Shown: positions 11,198-23,576, counted from the first letter of the stretch. The stretch: 64,000 bases of DNA from Sphagnum magellanicum (GCA_021904315.1 CM038922.1:2108001-2172000); one strand, 5' to 3'. The notes: generated by a model from the letters alone, not told the origin. A program made the numbers and translations.

Positions 11198-11630
11198 GTA
11201 TAACTACGGAATCGACAGCTAGTTAAGTACATTCGAGCATGTGTAATTATGCACTTGTCTTAGTTCAAATTATTTTGGCCGCAAATTACGGGAATAATTG
11301 TATAACTACGGAAATGGACTAATTCAGTAGAACTCGTGTGTTTATGCAGCAAGCACGTCTGAATTCAATTATTATTTTGGGAAGCAATTTTACGGCGCAT
11401 TGTCTCACTACGGAATCGACAGCTTGTTGTCGTTGGAGGGTTCGACTCATGTGTTATAATGCACTTCGTAATCAAATAATTATTTTTCCAGGCTGTAATT
11501 TTTAGGGCCGGCTCATTTGTATAATAACTACTGAAGTTGAGTTTTGTGTTACAACGCGTCTAATTAAATCAAATTACTTTTGGCCGGAATTTCACAGCAC
11601 ATGAGTACTCAGTATTGTCGCATTGTCACA
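11198..11630 (+). repeat. Diverged tandem array, about 100-118-base unit, four or more copies
   Basis: Copies start near 11198, 11300, 11401 and 11519. Each begins with a version of GTATAACTACGGAATCGACA, continues through a TGTGTTATAATGCAC-like part and a TCAAATTATTTTGGCC-like part, and ends in ATTTTACGGC. A partial fifth copy begins near 11614. The copies differ by many substitutions and small indels, so the array is old, yet its CpG sites remain. Confidence 0.7.
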
Positions 11631-11856
11631 TGCTGATGATGGAAAAATTCATCCAGTATAAGGGTCCTCAACCACTACACTGGATGGATTGAATTATTTC
11701 TGGCGGCTCCAATCAGCTGATCACAACTAACTAGTAGCTGCATCATCCATCCATCGAGTATACGTAGTCGTTCAAGAAAGAGGGAAAACTGATATTCATA
11801 ACAAGAAACTATTCTAGCTCATGATTAATTAAGCACACCATCCATCAATGTTCTCC

Positions 11857-11900
11857 AACCCTAATTTGCTGCAACAGGAGAACCCTAATTTGCTCCAATA
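11857..11900 (+). repeat. Short direct repeat
   Basis: AACCCTAATTTGCTGCAA is followed 25 bases later by AACCCTAATTTGCTCCAA, a near-perfect tandem duplication. Confidence 0.6.
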
Positions 11901-12259
11901 ATTAAAAAACTTTGTCGTTTCCTCAATTAATGATTTAAACCTGTGATCAAAAAAAAAAGTGGGCACTAAGATATATAATCGCTCTAATTACTTCTCTACC
12001 ATGATTTCATTAATTATACCCATCATATAATTAACTTGGAAAATAAACCTGAGGTATCACATGGACCCTTAATTAGGCATATTATGATGTCATGTTCGAT
12101 AATTAACAGCTTTATACATATGTATGTCGTGCTACATCATGCAAAAAACACCATTCCGTAACTTAGGCGAGGTGTATATGCAGTCTTTATCTTAGTGGAC
12201 GATTTGATAATTTAAGCTAATGGGAATATTAATTATTGTACAGCACAATCAGGGAGAGA

Positions 12260-12279
12260 GGGAGGGAGGGAGGGAGGGG
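12260..12279 (+). repeat. GGGA microsatellite
   Basis: Five runs of three or more G separated by single A bases; such a tract can form a G-quadruplex on the + strand. Confidence 0.7.
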
Positions 12280-12891
12280 CGTCATAACTGATTTTTCCAT
12301 GGACATGTAGATTTCTGCGACTCTAGTAAATACGTACAGGTCCTATTATATCGACACAACATATATGTAGTGGTAATCCCTTCAGCTACGATCAGTTTAA
12401 GTTGTTGCCAGCGTTGTTGTTGTTAAACGTACTCCTCCACTTATAATAATTTAATTAAATGTGATCCGTAGCTCTCAGCGCATGCGTCTATCATCAGTGG
12501 TTGGTGGTCAGAAATCAGGATTATAGCAAATTCAATATGTCATTCTCCCCGGCCTTTTGATGATAAATGCATATTTACACGTCGAGTACTAATCCCTTCT
12601 ACAACCTTAATTAATTTGTAATTAACAGCCTTAAAACGGTACTCTTTATATATACTTAAACACTTAAAATTCAACGTCTCATGTCTCCGTATTATTCGAT
12701 GCATACGTCTTATGGGGCCGGTCCAGAAATATTAACACAAGTCGAGGCTTACAAATTCAAAACATCGTTCTCCCTCCCGGCCTTGCGCCTTTACTAATGA
12801 CATTAATCTACAGCAATAATTCAATACATTGATTTTCACTATTTTTCAAACACATGGTTTCTCCCTGCTGTGAACCTACTCCTCCTCCTTG

Positions 12892-13083
12892 AGTTAATCC
12901 ATCCTTTTCATCTCAGATCAATGTGATTACGATACATATAAGCTAATTTAATGAGATTATACATAGTTTCTAATTACACTTATAAAGAGTTAATCCATCC
13001 TTTTCATCTCAGATCAATGTGATCAGAATACATATAAGCTAATTTAATGAGATTATACATAATTTTTAATTACACGTATAAGA
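12892..13083 (+). repeat. Tandem duplication, 96-base unit
   Basis: Two adjacent copies (from 12892 and 12988), each beginning AGTTAATCCATCCTTTTCAT, differ at only about six positions, including a TTACG/TCAGA difference. This is a fairly recent duplication. Confidence 0.9.
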
Positions 13084-14303
13084 TACAAGTAGGTAGGTAG
13101 GTAGCTGGCCCCTAGATCTATAAGCAAGTGCAGCTGTTATAACCTAAGTGGTCTGATTTGCTTCGATGATTAGCAAGTATGGTTGATAAATAGCTCATCA
13201 TAATTTTGGCTAAATTGTCTTTGATAGGCGTCGTATTGAGTTGCACTCGAGCGCTGGTGGAGTAGTTGCAGCAGGTAGGTGAGACATCAACAGGTAACCA
13301 CCCCTGTTTAAATCTGGTGGATTTATAATTTTAGTACTCCTCTATTCTTCCTCTGTTAATGTAGGTCAATTCTACAGTGATCATATAACTTAGAAAATAC
13401 AAACACCGTCTGCACTTAATTTAACTGCTGCAGCTGCACTGCAAAATTAGTTCTTGTCAAGTTTTTATCTGATATGAATATTCATGCATTTGGAGTCCTG
13501 TGAATTTTCTCGTAAAAAATTAGGTCACATTTAATTCCAGGGTGGGTCAACAGCTGCCTGCCTCCTGGAACTTGTCCTGTTTCTTTTTCCTGTCGAGTCC
13601 TATTCCTTGCAGGAAGTCCTTTTTATCCATATTATAAGAATTGTTACATCTGCAGCAAACTTGTATCTCCGTATAATAGGACGTGTAGTAGCGCCATGCA
13701 AGAGTTTTCTATCAACATGAGTTCAATCACCTCTACGGACGTTGTTGCAAGTCGAGTCTGTGAGCGATGGTGTATCGGACATGAGTTATCACACGCCGCT
13801 TGACATTGTCGGATGATGTATAATTTTCAGTAGTGTACATTTCTTTTAGTTGACAATGTGCAGCTAAACTAGGTACAGATTCTTGGAAAATTAGCCTTCA
13901 TTTCCGCGTAGGGTTCTGGTCTCTGTCATGTACAGCGTATCATGTTCGACAAAGAAGGTGGAGAGTTTATCTTGCAAGTCTTCATATTATTGCAGTTAGT
14001 CCTGAGTGTTTTTGCGTCTCTTTCATGTACGCTTTATTCTCTCACGTTCTTCAAAGCCTCAAAGCTCGCCCCTCGGTCGTTCGGATAAACCCTATTAGAT
14101 GAGATCTAGACTTTGCAATCATTCCTAGTGGTTCATAATGTCTTGGTGGCGCTGTGCTGGTCCCTCTTTGGATACACTCAGCTAAATGATCCGTGCACCT
14201 CCTCCTCCTGTAAAAAAATTTCAAATTCCTGTTTGAATTCAGCTGAATATGAAGACTTGTGTGTCATCACTCAGATTTGACACTCTAGCTAGCAACAATA
14301 GCA

Positions 14304-14560
14304 TCATTTGGCACATGGGTACAATCTGCAAAAAATAGACCTGATTGCATCAATTGACAATATTGCTCGTGATAATGATTTGCTGGTTTGGAGGTTTGGA
14401 TCTGAAAAGGCATACACACACACACACACACACAATTCTGAGTAGAAGCATAAACTAACTGTCAGGTAAAGACAAGGAACAATGCACCCAACTTGCCGAA
14501 CTTGCATAATATATATGTGTGTGTATGTGTGTGCGTGTGCGCGTATATATATATATATAT
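14304..14560. repeat. Microsatellite cluster (AC)n, (GT)n, (TA)n
   Basis: An uninterrupted CA tract lies at about 14414-14434, followed by mixed TG/CG/TA dinucleotide runs around 14510-14570. Reading frames across it are artefacts of the repeats. Confidence 0.8.
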
Positions 14561-15005
14561 GTATATATTCATGGTTGGAGTTGTATGACAGGTTTCATGT
14601 CCGAATTTATATAGTGTTCTAATTGCAACTCTGGCTTGTTTCGAATAAAGAGAGAATACTTAATGGATCTAACTTAAGACGATTTTAATGAGGATTCATA
14701 AGCTTAGAATTAGTGTAAACCTAGCTAGAACCATGAATTATTCAGGCATACGGATGGATCCAGAAGAGTAGTACCGTGTAGTATTATCCTGGCTTTCTCT
14801 CTTACATCCGATAGAAATCCCTTGTTCCCCGTCCCAAAAATAGGTCATTAATGTTTACTAGAGTGGCTCATGTACTGAATTGTCGAAAACTGCTTCAAAA
14901 AAGAGGACATATGAAATTGAGGAGCTTGAAAATTTCCCTCTTCGGAAATTTCTGGCGGGAGGCCGGATAATTATGCATGGCGCGACATGCATTGTGACAG
15001 ATACG

Positions 15006-15107
15006 GTGAAAGTCAAGCCAAGCAAATCCAAGTATCTTAATCAATCGTTTTCCTGGGTGAAAGTCAAGCCAAGCAAATCCAAGTATATTAATCAATCGTT
15101 TTCCTGG
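15006..15107 (+). repeat. Perfect-register tandem duplication, 51-base unit
   Basis: Two copies (15006-15056, 15057-15107) beginning GTGAAAGTCAAGCCAAGCAA are identical except for C/A at one site. 51 is a multiple of three, so the open frame across them repeats a 17-residue block. Near-identity implies a recent event. Confidence 0.92.
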
Positions 15108-15189
15108 TTGTGACGTGACATTATACGGCGTCTTGAGACCAATCAACCAACCAACCAACAACGAGAATATTATTATGATCCGCAGGTAG

Positions 15190-15545
15190 TCGTGGTCAAG
15201 TTTAGAGCTTGAATTGGTTGGGACATGACATGCTACGGCGGTCGATCGATCAAGAGCGACAACTATATGTTGATCCACAACTCACGGTCAAGTTTCTAGC
15301 TTGAATATACGGCTGGATCATTTGATCATCATAAGTGGACCGGATCAGACTGAAACTGTAGTATGAGAATCTGCAGTCATAGTCAATTAATAAGTATAAA
15401 GCTTGAAATATACGGCACCCTGCGGATGTGATCCATAAGTAGCTCGAGATATCTATGTCTGTAAACGGTAACATGAGAATCAGTCTACATGGTCAAGTTA
15501 TAAGCTTTGCAGAATATTACGGCCTCGATGTGATCTATATACGTG
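15190..15545 (+). repeat. Second diverged array around GGTCAAGTT...AGCTTG...ACGGC
   Basis: Four related blocks centre near 15195, 15289, 15375 and 15494. Each has a GGTCAAGTT- or GTCAATTA-type start, then AGCTTGAAT or AAGCTTG, then TACGGC, followed by a GATC-containing stretch. Unit length varies from about 85 to 120 bases. Confidence 0.55.
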
Positions 15546-15999
15546 GGAACGTCATGCGTGCTGTAAATTCATACGACTCCACGAGTAGCTGAAATAGCAC
15601 GTACTACAAACGAGTGATAGAGAATTTGCACTAGTTAGAGATCTGAAGACTTGACATCAGATCAATGATGGCTGCAAGATAAAAGAAGATGAACAATATT
15701 ATACATCAGCTCATCACCTGATGCTTAAAGTTTTTATATATATATATCTCAGGCACGTCCACTTAGCAACAACAAATACTCTATCTTTCTTTCTTTATAC
15801 GGCTTGTTCGAAATGTGGCAGCTGCTGCAATATGCACGCGTCAAATCATTTCATTCTTTTCAATCCATTCCCACCGTCCCTGTTATCCCCTTGCTGCTAG
15901 CTATGCTGCACGGCGTTGTAATTATTGATCGGCACTAGATCACATGATACCAGAGAGATTTATAAATAAAAGAAGAAGAAGAATAATTTTCACATGAAT

Positions 16000-16760
16000 C
16001 AAAGATTACAAATTTAACCATGAGCTTGCAATATTGGAACATCATCACCATCATCACATTGATAATAGATTTTAATTTTACCCCGCTTATAATGAGAAAA
16101 AAATTCATTGTTCAAAGATTGCAAAAAGAACATCAGCTTTTACACATTTTTGTTCATCATTAATTTTTGTCATCTTCTTGAATGGGTCGGTTCTGATCCA
16201 TCTGCATCCCAACAGCAGCTGCTATACAAGCGTTTTGGATTGGAACAGTCAGGACCAATCAATTCAATAAATATTAGTGAGCAATATTATTTGCATGCAT
16301 GAGTAGATTATTAATATAATAGAATATCTTGCTGCTGGGGAATTCAGTCTGTACCTACTAGTTTAGCAATATATTAATATATTAATTTACTTTCTCAATA
16401 TTGAATTTTCATGTAGATACAGAGTAATTACAGAACTATAAATCATATCATCATAGAAATGACTTGCCAAAATCTCCAAAATATTATGTACAACTCTCTT
16501 TCCCCACCCAAAAGGATGTTCATAAAACCATCAAGTGGATGCCTGGGAATTACTTTTTCTCTGTTGCTTTTTCTCCTATGGAGCCTATGGAGAAGAAAAA
16601 ATAATGATTTCTCTTCTAATCGTCAACTGTCTAACTTTCCTCATGTTATGAATTTGGAGGCATCCCTAAACTTTAAGTTCTGCTTCCTTTTTGTGAAGAG
16701 GATGTGGATTTTGCATGAATCAATGCAAAGCTATTTTTTGGTTAATTTGTGATATAGCCA
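16000..16760. other. AT-rich intergenic DNA, no gene seen
   Basis: Transition from the CpG-retaining interval to the CpG-poor repeat land. Open frames are short and of random composition. Confidence 0.5.
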
Positions 16761-16764
16761 AAGT

Positions 16765-17412
16765 GTCAATTGTCCATAGGAAGATTTAGCCAAAGTTGGC
16801 TATAAGTGAGATATGAAAGTAAAAATAATTGAGCAGACTTTGATATTTTTGGCTATCTACTGGAATCAAACATAGAAATCTGGCAAATTTTACTAAACTG
16901 ATTTCAAATTTTGGTGATTGAAAAATCCCCAAATAACCTTATTTTCGAATTTGCAGTTTTCAAATTCACTTTTTGGGCATTTTTTGCTAGTGAAAAAAAG
17001 GCTGATAAAAAAAGGAATAAAGTTGTTATGAGGTTCTCAATTATTTTAATTGGGAGCTTTAGGGGTGAAGGCAAAATGGTTTCAATGTCAAAGGACATGG
17101 CAAAAGAATTAAGCACTAGGTTTGGTAGCTAGGTTGGTGGGATTAAGAAAGTGGCTCAATAGTTGATCCCCATGTTAAAAAAATTCTCTTCACAAATATT
17201 CTCCACCAAAATTTACATGTGTTTAGTATTTCAATTAGCATATTGTGTGATATGGTGATGTATCTGAGGTGGGAATCATCCATAAGACAATTTAGCCAAA
17301 TTTGGCTATTAAAAATATGAAAAGAAAAAATAATCTAAGCATCCTTACATATTTTTTGCTACCCACTTGAACCATATTGTACAGAAATTTGGCAAATTTC
17401 TGGGATATTTTT
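16765..17412 (+). repeat. Two copies of the AGCCAAATTTGGCT family
   Basis: Copies lie at about 16765-16890 and 17265-17412. Shared order: ATCCATAAGA, then TTTAGCCAAATTTGGCTAT, about 60 bases on TTTTTGGCTA, then about 30 bases on AGAAATCTGGCAAATTT. The same order recurs elsewhere in the window (see 25005, 42060, 43990, 56870 and, inverted, 19800). Confidence 0.75.
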
Positions 17413-18224
17413 TATTTTTTAATTGAAATTTGACCTTTAATTTGTAAAAACCACTGAATTTGCAACAAAATTATTGAAAATTTTACAAAACTGTGAAAAT
17501 TTGCATTAAAAAAAAAGGCTGATTCCAATTTCCAAACTATAGGGTATGCTCCAGCAATATGAGGTGACAAGGAGTTGCCATACTATAAGGCTTAGCTTGT
17601 GTTCCAATTTTCTACACACCCTAAGGTTTGGGGTGGCAGATTTTATCATTTTCTTGACCACATATTATGAGACATAGTGTTCTAATGATGATCATGATCT
17701 CCTGATAGTGACTAAAATATCTGTGGAACATGAATTTTGTGTTAAATTGTTGAGTCTGCCACCCCAGACCTTAAAGTGATGGAATGGTCTCATGGTTGCC
17801 AATTATGTTGGGTGTGCCACCTAGTTTTTCCTAATGGGCTTGCCTGGCACCTTGCCCAAGATAATGAACAGGAGCTTGACGATTCCATAGTACATTTGGG
17901 CAAAGGATAACCACTGTTGTAATATCATATTTTGTTAAGAACTTCAAGTTACTGCTGATGGATAAAAGTTATTCCCCTTATTATATATATGTCTAGAGCC
18001 TCAAGGTTGGTGGTATGTGCTGAAAAGCATGACTACAGTACAACATGGCATCTGCATCATTTATTCTCTAATTAACAGATGAAATCACTCAATTTATTTA
18101 CAAACTCTTTTTGCCTGCCCAGGGTTTTAGTGACACCCTGCAGTTTCACACATTTTACCACTGATGAGTTACTTATTAGCTTTGGCGAAAACTAAGGTTT
18201 CCAAGGTTTTCTGATAAGTTTTAG

Positions 18225-18500
18225 TGTAAAGTCTCACGGTGGGACCTAAGACGGTAGTCAAGTCTGGCCCCACATTTTGGGAATGTCCCCTCCTTCCAAC
18301 TTTACCTGTCACATGCATGAGACAAATGTTGTTGTGAAGTTAAACATGTGTGGGTCACGAGGTGGAGGAGGGAAGGGCTTTTAACCCTACTCCCTCCTAA
18401 GAGTGATAGGGACCTTACACTTATGAGTGGGTATAAGGTGCTTCTCTTTTCTAGGAGGGATATTAATCACATATGGTGCTTTCCAAATACATCAAGATTT
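18225..18500 (+). repeat. Dispersed repeat with ATTTTGGGAATGTCCC motif
   Basis: Related to 32655-32995 and, rearranged, 41245-41575. Shared words include CACATTTTGGGAATGTCCC, a CTTTTAACCCTACTCC-like stretch and GGGTATAAGGTG. No coding capacity or terminal repeats could be defined. Confidence 0.6.
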
Positions 18501-19369
18501 TCTTAACCCAAGTACACATAATTTTTAATGTTGTTTGGTTCTCAATTCCAAAAGGAATCTTTTATCTCAATTTGAACTTTCTTTTGTTTTTGATGGAACC
18601 TTTGGTCTAGTTCTGAAACCAATTCTTTGGATTTTTAAATCCTCTGATTCTAATCCTTTTCATAAAGAATGTAACAATTTAAGATCAAGTCCGGTTGCAT
18701 CTCCAATACACACAACTAACCAAAATTTGACATGAAAATACTTTGTTCAAGTAGTGCACATAATTCAAAATAAAATAAAATTATGTAATATTAATTATGT
18801 ACAATCAATCAAATGCAACAGCTTGTTTATGATGTAAGGTCTATTTCAAGAATCAAAACCCATTTAACACAAGACAACAGGAACCTTGGTTTAGGTTCTA
18901 ATTCAATTTTGAAAAGAAATCAATTGTCTGGTGAGGTTCTAATGGTAGTTCCAACTAGAACCTTCGATCTAAAGACTTCTAAACCTGACCTATGACTTAG
19001 ACCTAACCTGCCAACACTTATAGTTTCGGCCCCAGTCCTAAAAGGAATAGGTGTAACATGCCCTATGTATTCTTGGATGGATATTGATGCATATAACGTG
19101 CCCTCCAATATACTAGGAAACTTCTCCCCATGCTTTCCATAGTAGTAGAAGAGCCGTTAGTCATGACCTACAAACTATAAAACTATTACATCCAAATGCT
19201 GTCTATAACTGAAAGAAACCAGTTCTAAACTACTTGTAACAAACATCCACACCCCCATGCGGTCTGGGTTTCAAAACCTTGAAAGCTAATGTGTGCTGCA
19301 GGGTGCAACATAATTAGAACCCTGTTATAATTATGTATTAGCTTTCAGTAAATCAGTTAGGAATTACTT

Positions 19370-19560
19370 CACCTTAGGGTCAGTTTCATTGTTAAATCAT
19401 CCTTAAAAAAGTGAAATGAATTTTTTGTGAAAATATGAAGCTGAGATGTGAAAAACTATCATAATTATGGTAGGCTACAATCTGAAGAATTTCACTGCTC
19501 ATGTAACAATATCATACTAGATCTCTAGAATAATAATAATTTCAAATTAAAAAAATTAAT
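19370..19560 (+). repeat. Dispersed repeat, inverted partner at 24130-24330
   Basis: The stretch with GTGAAAATATGAAGCTGA, a TAGGCTACAAT-like part, AATTTCACTGCTCAT and AATAATTTCAA matches the reverse complement of 24130-24330 in the same order over about 190 bases. The two copies have diverged by substitutions and small indels. Confidence 0.7.
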
Positions 19561-19799
19561 CCAAAAGATTAATTTTTTGTTCTAGAATTTAGAACTTAAA
19601 TTTGTGGCAAGGTTTCACTGGTAAAAGAAAAAGGCTGAAGTTGGCTACAAGTAGGATGAGGACTGAGAATGGGGCTGTTCTGGGAATGAGGGCCTTCTGC
19701 CACAAGGTGGGAGCAATGCTTTGTATATTGGAGAAATTTCGCCAAAAAGAGAAACTAATTTGTTTTTGAAAGTCGATTTTGAAAAATAGACAAAATTGA

Positions 19800-19945
19800 G
19801 GTAAAAAAAATAGTAAAAAAATTCCAAATGTCTAAATTTGGTTTTCAGAGAGGAAGCAAAAAATATAAAAGGATGATTAAATATTTTTTCTTCTTATATG
19901 GGTTATAGCCAGTTTTGGCTAAATCTTTCCTAGGGGTGATCACCA
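19800..19945 (-). repeat. Inverted copy of the AGCCAAATTTGGCT family
   Basis: Read on the minus strand it begins GTGGTGATCACCCCTAGGAA, then GATTTAGCCAAAACTGGCTA, the same head as the + strand copies at 17265 and 25005. Confidence 0.6.
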
Positions 19946-20490
19946 CTTTGGCCAAAAGCCAAAATTCCTTTAAAAAACAGTGTGTAAGAGCTGAGCACAG
20001 AACCCGAATTCCCAGAACTGCCCCATTCAAGGTCCTTATCTGCTGTAAAGATCTAATAAACTTTTTAATGGCTATGATTTTGTTTGAGAAGGAGAGAAAG
20101 GGCACATGCAAGGTTCCTCATTTTAGGAACCTTTTGAAGGAACGATGCGTGTCCTGTGTTGTGACAGAAACATTGACCAAGTGTAAGGCACCTCCACATA
20201 CATACAACTACAAATATTCTACCAGTTAATTCTTTATGGATTCAATATACTCAGCAAAGGGTACAAAACTAGAACTCACAAAGCTGGGACTTCCCTGGTA
20301 CTTGGGGGGAATAGAATGAGCAAGCATGTTCCCCTCCTTAATGGGACTCAGCTGAGTTGTATCCAAAAGGGAGGAATCCCTTTCTCGGCAAATAAAACCA
20401 CGATTGGCATGATGCTCACTTTGCAAACACAATTTGCCTTCGTACAACAACAAGAAGGAAAGTGTCATTCTTATTGCATGTTGCTGGTCC

Positions 20491-20530
20491 CCCCCCCCCC
20501 CCACAGCTCTTCTCTCTCTCTCTCTCTTTC
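20491..20530 (+). repeat. Poly-C followed by (TC)n
   Basis: A run of about 12 C, a short spacer and a TCTCTCTC tract. Overlapping reading frames are artefacts. Confidence 0.8.
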
Positions 20531-20818
20531 CCATCCGCAACTCACGCACATACATACAGAGCCCATGACTTCTCAAAGAGTCAGGATGATGAGCACTCTG
20601 CTGTCATATGGGAAGTAGGACCTAAAAACACACACGCACAAGAGAAGCAAAACTTTCTGACACTTAAGGGGGATTGTGTGGCCACTTCACCCCAATTTGT
20701 GGCAGCTCCTAAAATGTTTGCTGTAACAGCAGCATCATGTGAATGAATGAATGAATTATTATTATTATTATCCAGTCTGATGAGACAAAGTGTGTCCAAT
20801 TTGGAATATGCTTGTCAA

Positions 20819-21048
20819 ACACAGTTGTGCCCAAGACCCCAGGGGTGATGATGGGTCAGTGGTAGAGCCCCTGTCTGGGACTTTGGGGGACCTCAGAACA
20901 GGTGTCTGGGCTGTGGTGTGCAGGTTGAAAGCCCTGCCAGAGCCTTCTGCCACTGAGCTTGACTTGTGGGTGCCGACGGCTTGTCGGTTGGGTTTGTTGT
21001 TTGTGCTTTCAAAAAAAAAATACAAAAAACAAAAAACACACAGTTGTG
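20819..21048 (+). mobile_element. tRNA-related SINE with 11-bp target-site duplication
   Basis: The body (20830-21037, 208 bases) starts with a tRNA-like head, TGGGTCAGTGGTAGAGC, matching a pol III A-box. About 70 bases later comes AGGTTGAAAGCCC, a degenerate B-box. The 3' end is an A-rich tail (21011-21037, AAAAAAAAAATACAAAAAAC and on). The body is flanked by the exact direct repeat ACACAGTTGTG at 20819-20829 and 21038-21048, the expected mark of LINE-driven insertion. The GC content is higher than the surroundings. A perfect duplication suggests a fairly young insertion. The parent tRNA cannot be named by eye. Confidence 0.8.
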
Positions 21049-22297
21049 TGTATGTGTGTGTGGGTTTTGGGTTCATTCGCAAGTTGAGTTGTTGATTATA
21101 GGGGCTTTAATGACACTGTGCACTCAATGGATGGTGCACTGGTAGCTCTTCATTCACTGTGGCCAGCTTTTTCCTAGTCCTTTTTAGGTTTGCCCTTTGT
21201 TTGTTTGTGGCATGTTATTATTCATTTAAAATTTCTATATTTTTTGTGTAATATATGTATGTGGTAGAGTCTAGACACAGAAAAATAATGGTATTATTGA
21301 TTTTCAGTTGGATTTCTTTCTTTTTTGTTGAATATATTTATGTGGTAGAAAGTAGAAAGATGTGTTGTTGACATTCAAAGATGGTGACAACCACATTGGG
21401 GAACAATGGAAGTAGCATTCCCAATATTGAGATGGAACCTGGGTTATCATTCCTTGGTTATTGGTTATAATAACAATAACCTGGGATTGAGAATTATTAG
21501 AGAAGGATGGTAAGTTTGGTACCATATTCTTGTGGATGTCTAAATACCTTCCTTTCTTTATTAATCCCCAAAATGGTAAAGTCCCATCTCCCAAATAGCA
21601 AGCAAAACCCATTATTTCAACCTTGGACATTAGGTTACAAGCTCATTGACATGACAACAGCCTGAGCTTGTCTACATATCCATGTAATGTTGGGATTGCA
21701 CCTCAGTACTGAGTTGCCAATAATTGCCAATAGAACAGATATATTATGGACCCATGTGATGGCAAGTGAAAAACTAAAGGGGGGGGGATAGGAGGTCATT
21801 TTTACCCTTTGAAGTTTATCACACCTTACACCATTAACATCACAAATAGAGTTACCTAATAACAATTTAATTTGTATAATGAGCATTAGATTATGGATGC
21901 ATTATTTTACCATGAGTCCATTGTCACTCCTATTTCTCCTTCATATTTCTTCTCAATTACTTTGCTTTATATCTCTCTCAATATAATGAAACTTTTGAAT
22001 TTCATCAAATTATCACAACATGTGATTAACCAAAGTGACTAGCATTAAGAGCAACTTTGACAAGTTTGTGAACAAAATCATTACACATTCATTTGGCATT
22101 CAAAAAGAAATAGCTAACATGGTTGTTGGCTCAGACCCTGTAAGGTACTGGGCTCACAGAACCTATGTAAGATTTCCTTTGGTTCCCACATTTTGAGCAA
22201 TGTTCACCAGAGTGTTATTTCTATGAAGTTTGAGCTCATTATCATGGGCCAAACCCATATATTGTCATGATATCCCTTTCTTTGCCAACTACTTCTA
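21049..22297. other. AT-rich intergenic DNA
   Basis: No gene, domain or clear repeat seen apart from a GT microsatellite directly after the SINE. Confidence 0.5.
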
Positions 22298-22321
22298 AAA
22301 TTCATAATTAATTATGAATTT
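22298..22321. repeat. Perfect 24-base palindrome
   Basis: AAATTCATAATT is followed directly by its reverse complement, with no spacer. It is very AT-rich, so it may be chance. Confidence 0.8.
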
Positions 22322-22448
22322 ATTAGATTATAAATGATAAATAAAAATAGATAAAACTATATATAATACCGTGATTTTTTCATGAGGTTCTTTTTTTTAT
22401 TCTGATTCCAAGACACTTGAATTCCTCTTTACAAAGGTAGTTTTTTGT

Positions 22449-22490
22449 CCCCCCCCTCCCCTCCCCTCCCCTCCCCTCCCCTCCCCTTTC
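22449..22490 (-). repeat. (CCCCT)n tract, G-quadruplex-prone on minus strand
   Basis: Eight C followed by about seven TCCCC units. The minus strand reads GGGGA repeats, a strong quadruplex-forming pattern. Confidence 0.85.
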
Positions 22491-23576
22491 CTTTCTTGTT
22501 TTCTCCTCCTTTCATTACAAAGGTGGTTTTTGACACATCTACCTTCAGAGGGACTCCATTGCACAAAGATAAAAGCTATTTTGGGGGTGGGAGAGAGAAG
22601 GAGGTAAAGGTGAATTACCAAATTACAACCCTGTCATTATTATGTCTTCAGACAAAGATCTAAATGTATCATGTTCAAGCACCTGACAAACTACACAAAA
22701 TTGGGTGATATCTTTTCTGTTCCAGCTTTTGAAGGTGAGAATCAAAGAAAGAGAGTTGGACATAAATATTGACAAAGTAGTGATCCTAAGTGATCTAGTA
22801 GCATCTCCACCCAGACTTCCCTCCTGCCCCCCACCCTCCCTATTTGGGCCTCTATCAATATTTACCACATCCACCATACATTGTTGATTATGACCCCCAT
22901 CCTTGAGTCATAAACAGTACCCAAAAAAATGGAGCCAATATATAAAGGGAGAGACTCTTTAACTGTCACACCACCTGGGCCTATCATTGTAGCTGGCCAA
23001 TAAAAGAAACACTCTTTGTATAAAAAAAAGTTTAGCCCTATTGGGTGGCACTGAATCTTTGACAAATTTACAGGCCCGAACTGAGTTTCATACTATATAA
23101 CAATGCTATAGAAAAATAAAGATTCTAATGAAGGTCTCCCTCCATTAAGTGATCTTGGGTACCACTTTCTTGTTTGGGGGAGGGGGAGGAGGGGGAAAAG
23201 CCAAGGCCCAACATGTCAGAGAGCACACACAGGCACAGGAATAGGGGCAGGATCATCAAACCCAAGGATACATAGCAAAGATCTCAACATTTGGACTTTA
23301 ATACCCTCTTAACTGCACACCATTGGAAGTACAACCAACAAAGATTTGAATCTTTATTTTTGTCAGAAAACTTGTGAACTGGTGAACTGACTTTGTTGTT
23401 TTCTTTTCACTTTCATTTGGCTGTCCTTCCCTATACCTATTGCCTTCAAAGTTAGCCTCTAGGTACCTACTACCTACCCACTTACACTGGAAGACTTTTT
23501 TTTAATTTAATTTTTATGACCACTTTGTTGCAGCATGCATGAAGTTTGTTGCCAGTTTTTTTTTTTCCTTCAGTTG

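Larger units (their letters stand above)
10600..16000. other. CpG-retaining interval without recognised protein gene
   Basis: CpG-containing words (TACG, ACGT, CGAC) are frequent here but scarce in the flanking 16-59 kb, where methylation-driven loss seems to have removed them. The DNA is otherwise AT-rich with many TTAATTAA-like stretches. It carries several diverged tandem arrays, listed separately, and microsatellites. Reading frames are short. It may be an unmethylated regulatory or noncoding-RNA region, or younger DNA. Confidence 0.5.

Noticed and set aside
11438-11450. GGTTCGACTC, a match to the tRNA B-box
   Set aside because: No A-box or cloverleaf fits around it, and it lies inside a diverged tandem array unit.
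14880-15278. Frames of 77 (+) and 127 (-) codons across the 51-base duplication
   Set aside because: They are kept open by a unit divisible by three; no homology is recognised and no gene context is seen.
20226-20799. Overlapping frames of 72-116 codons on both strands
   Set aside because: They cross a poly-C/TC tract and show no domain or codon signal.
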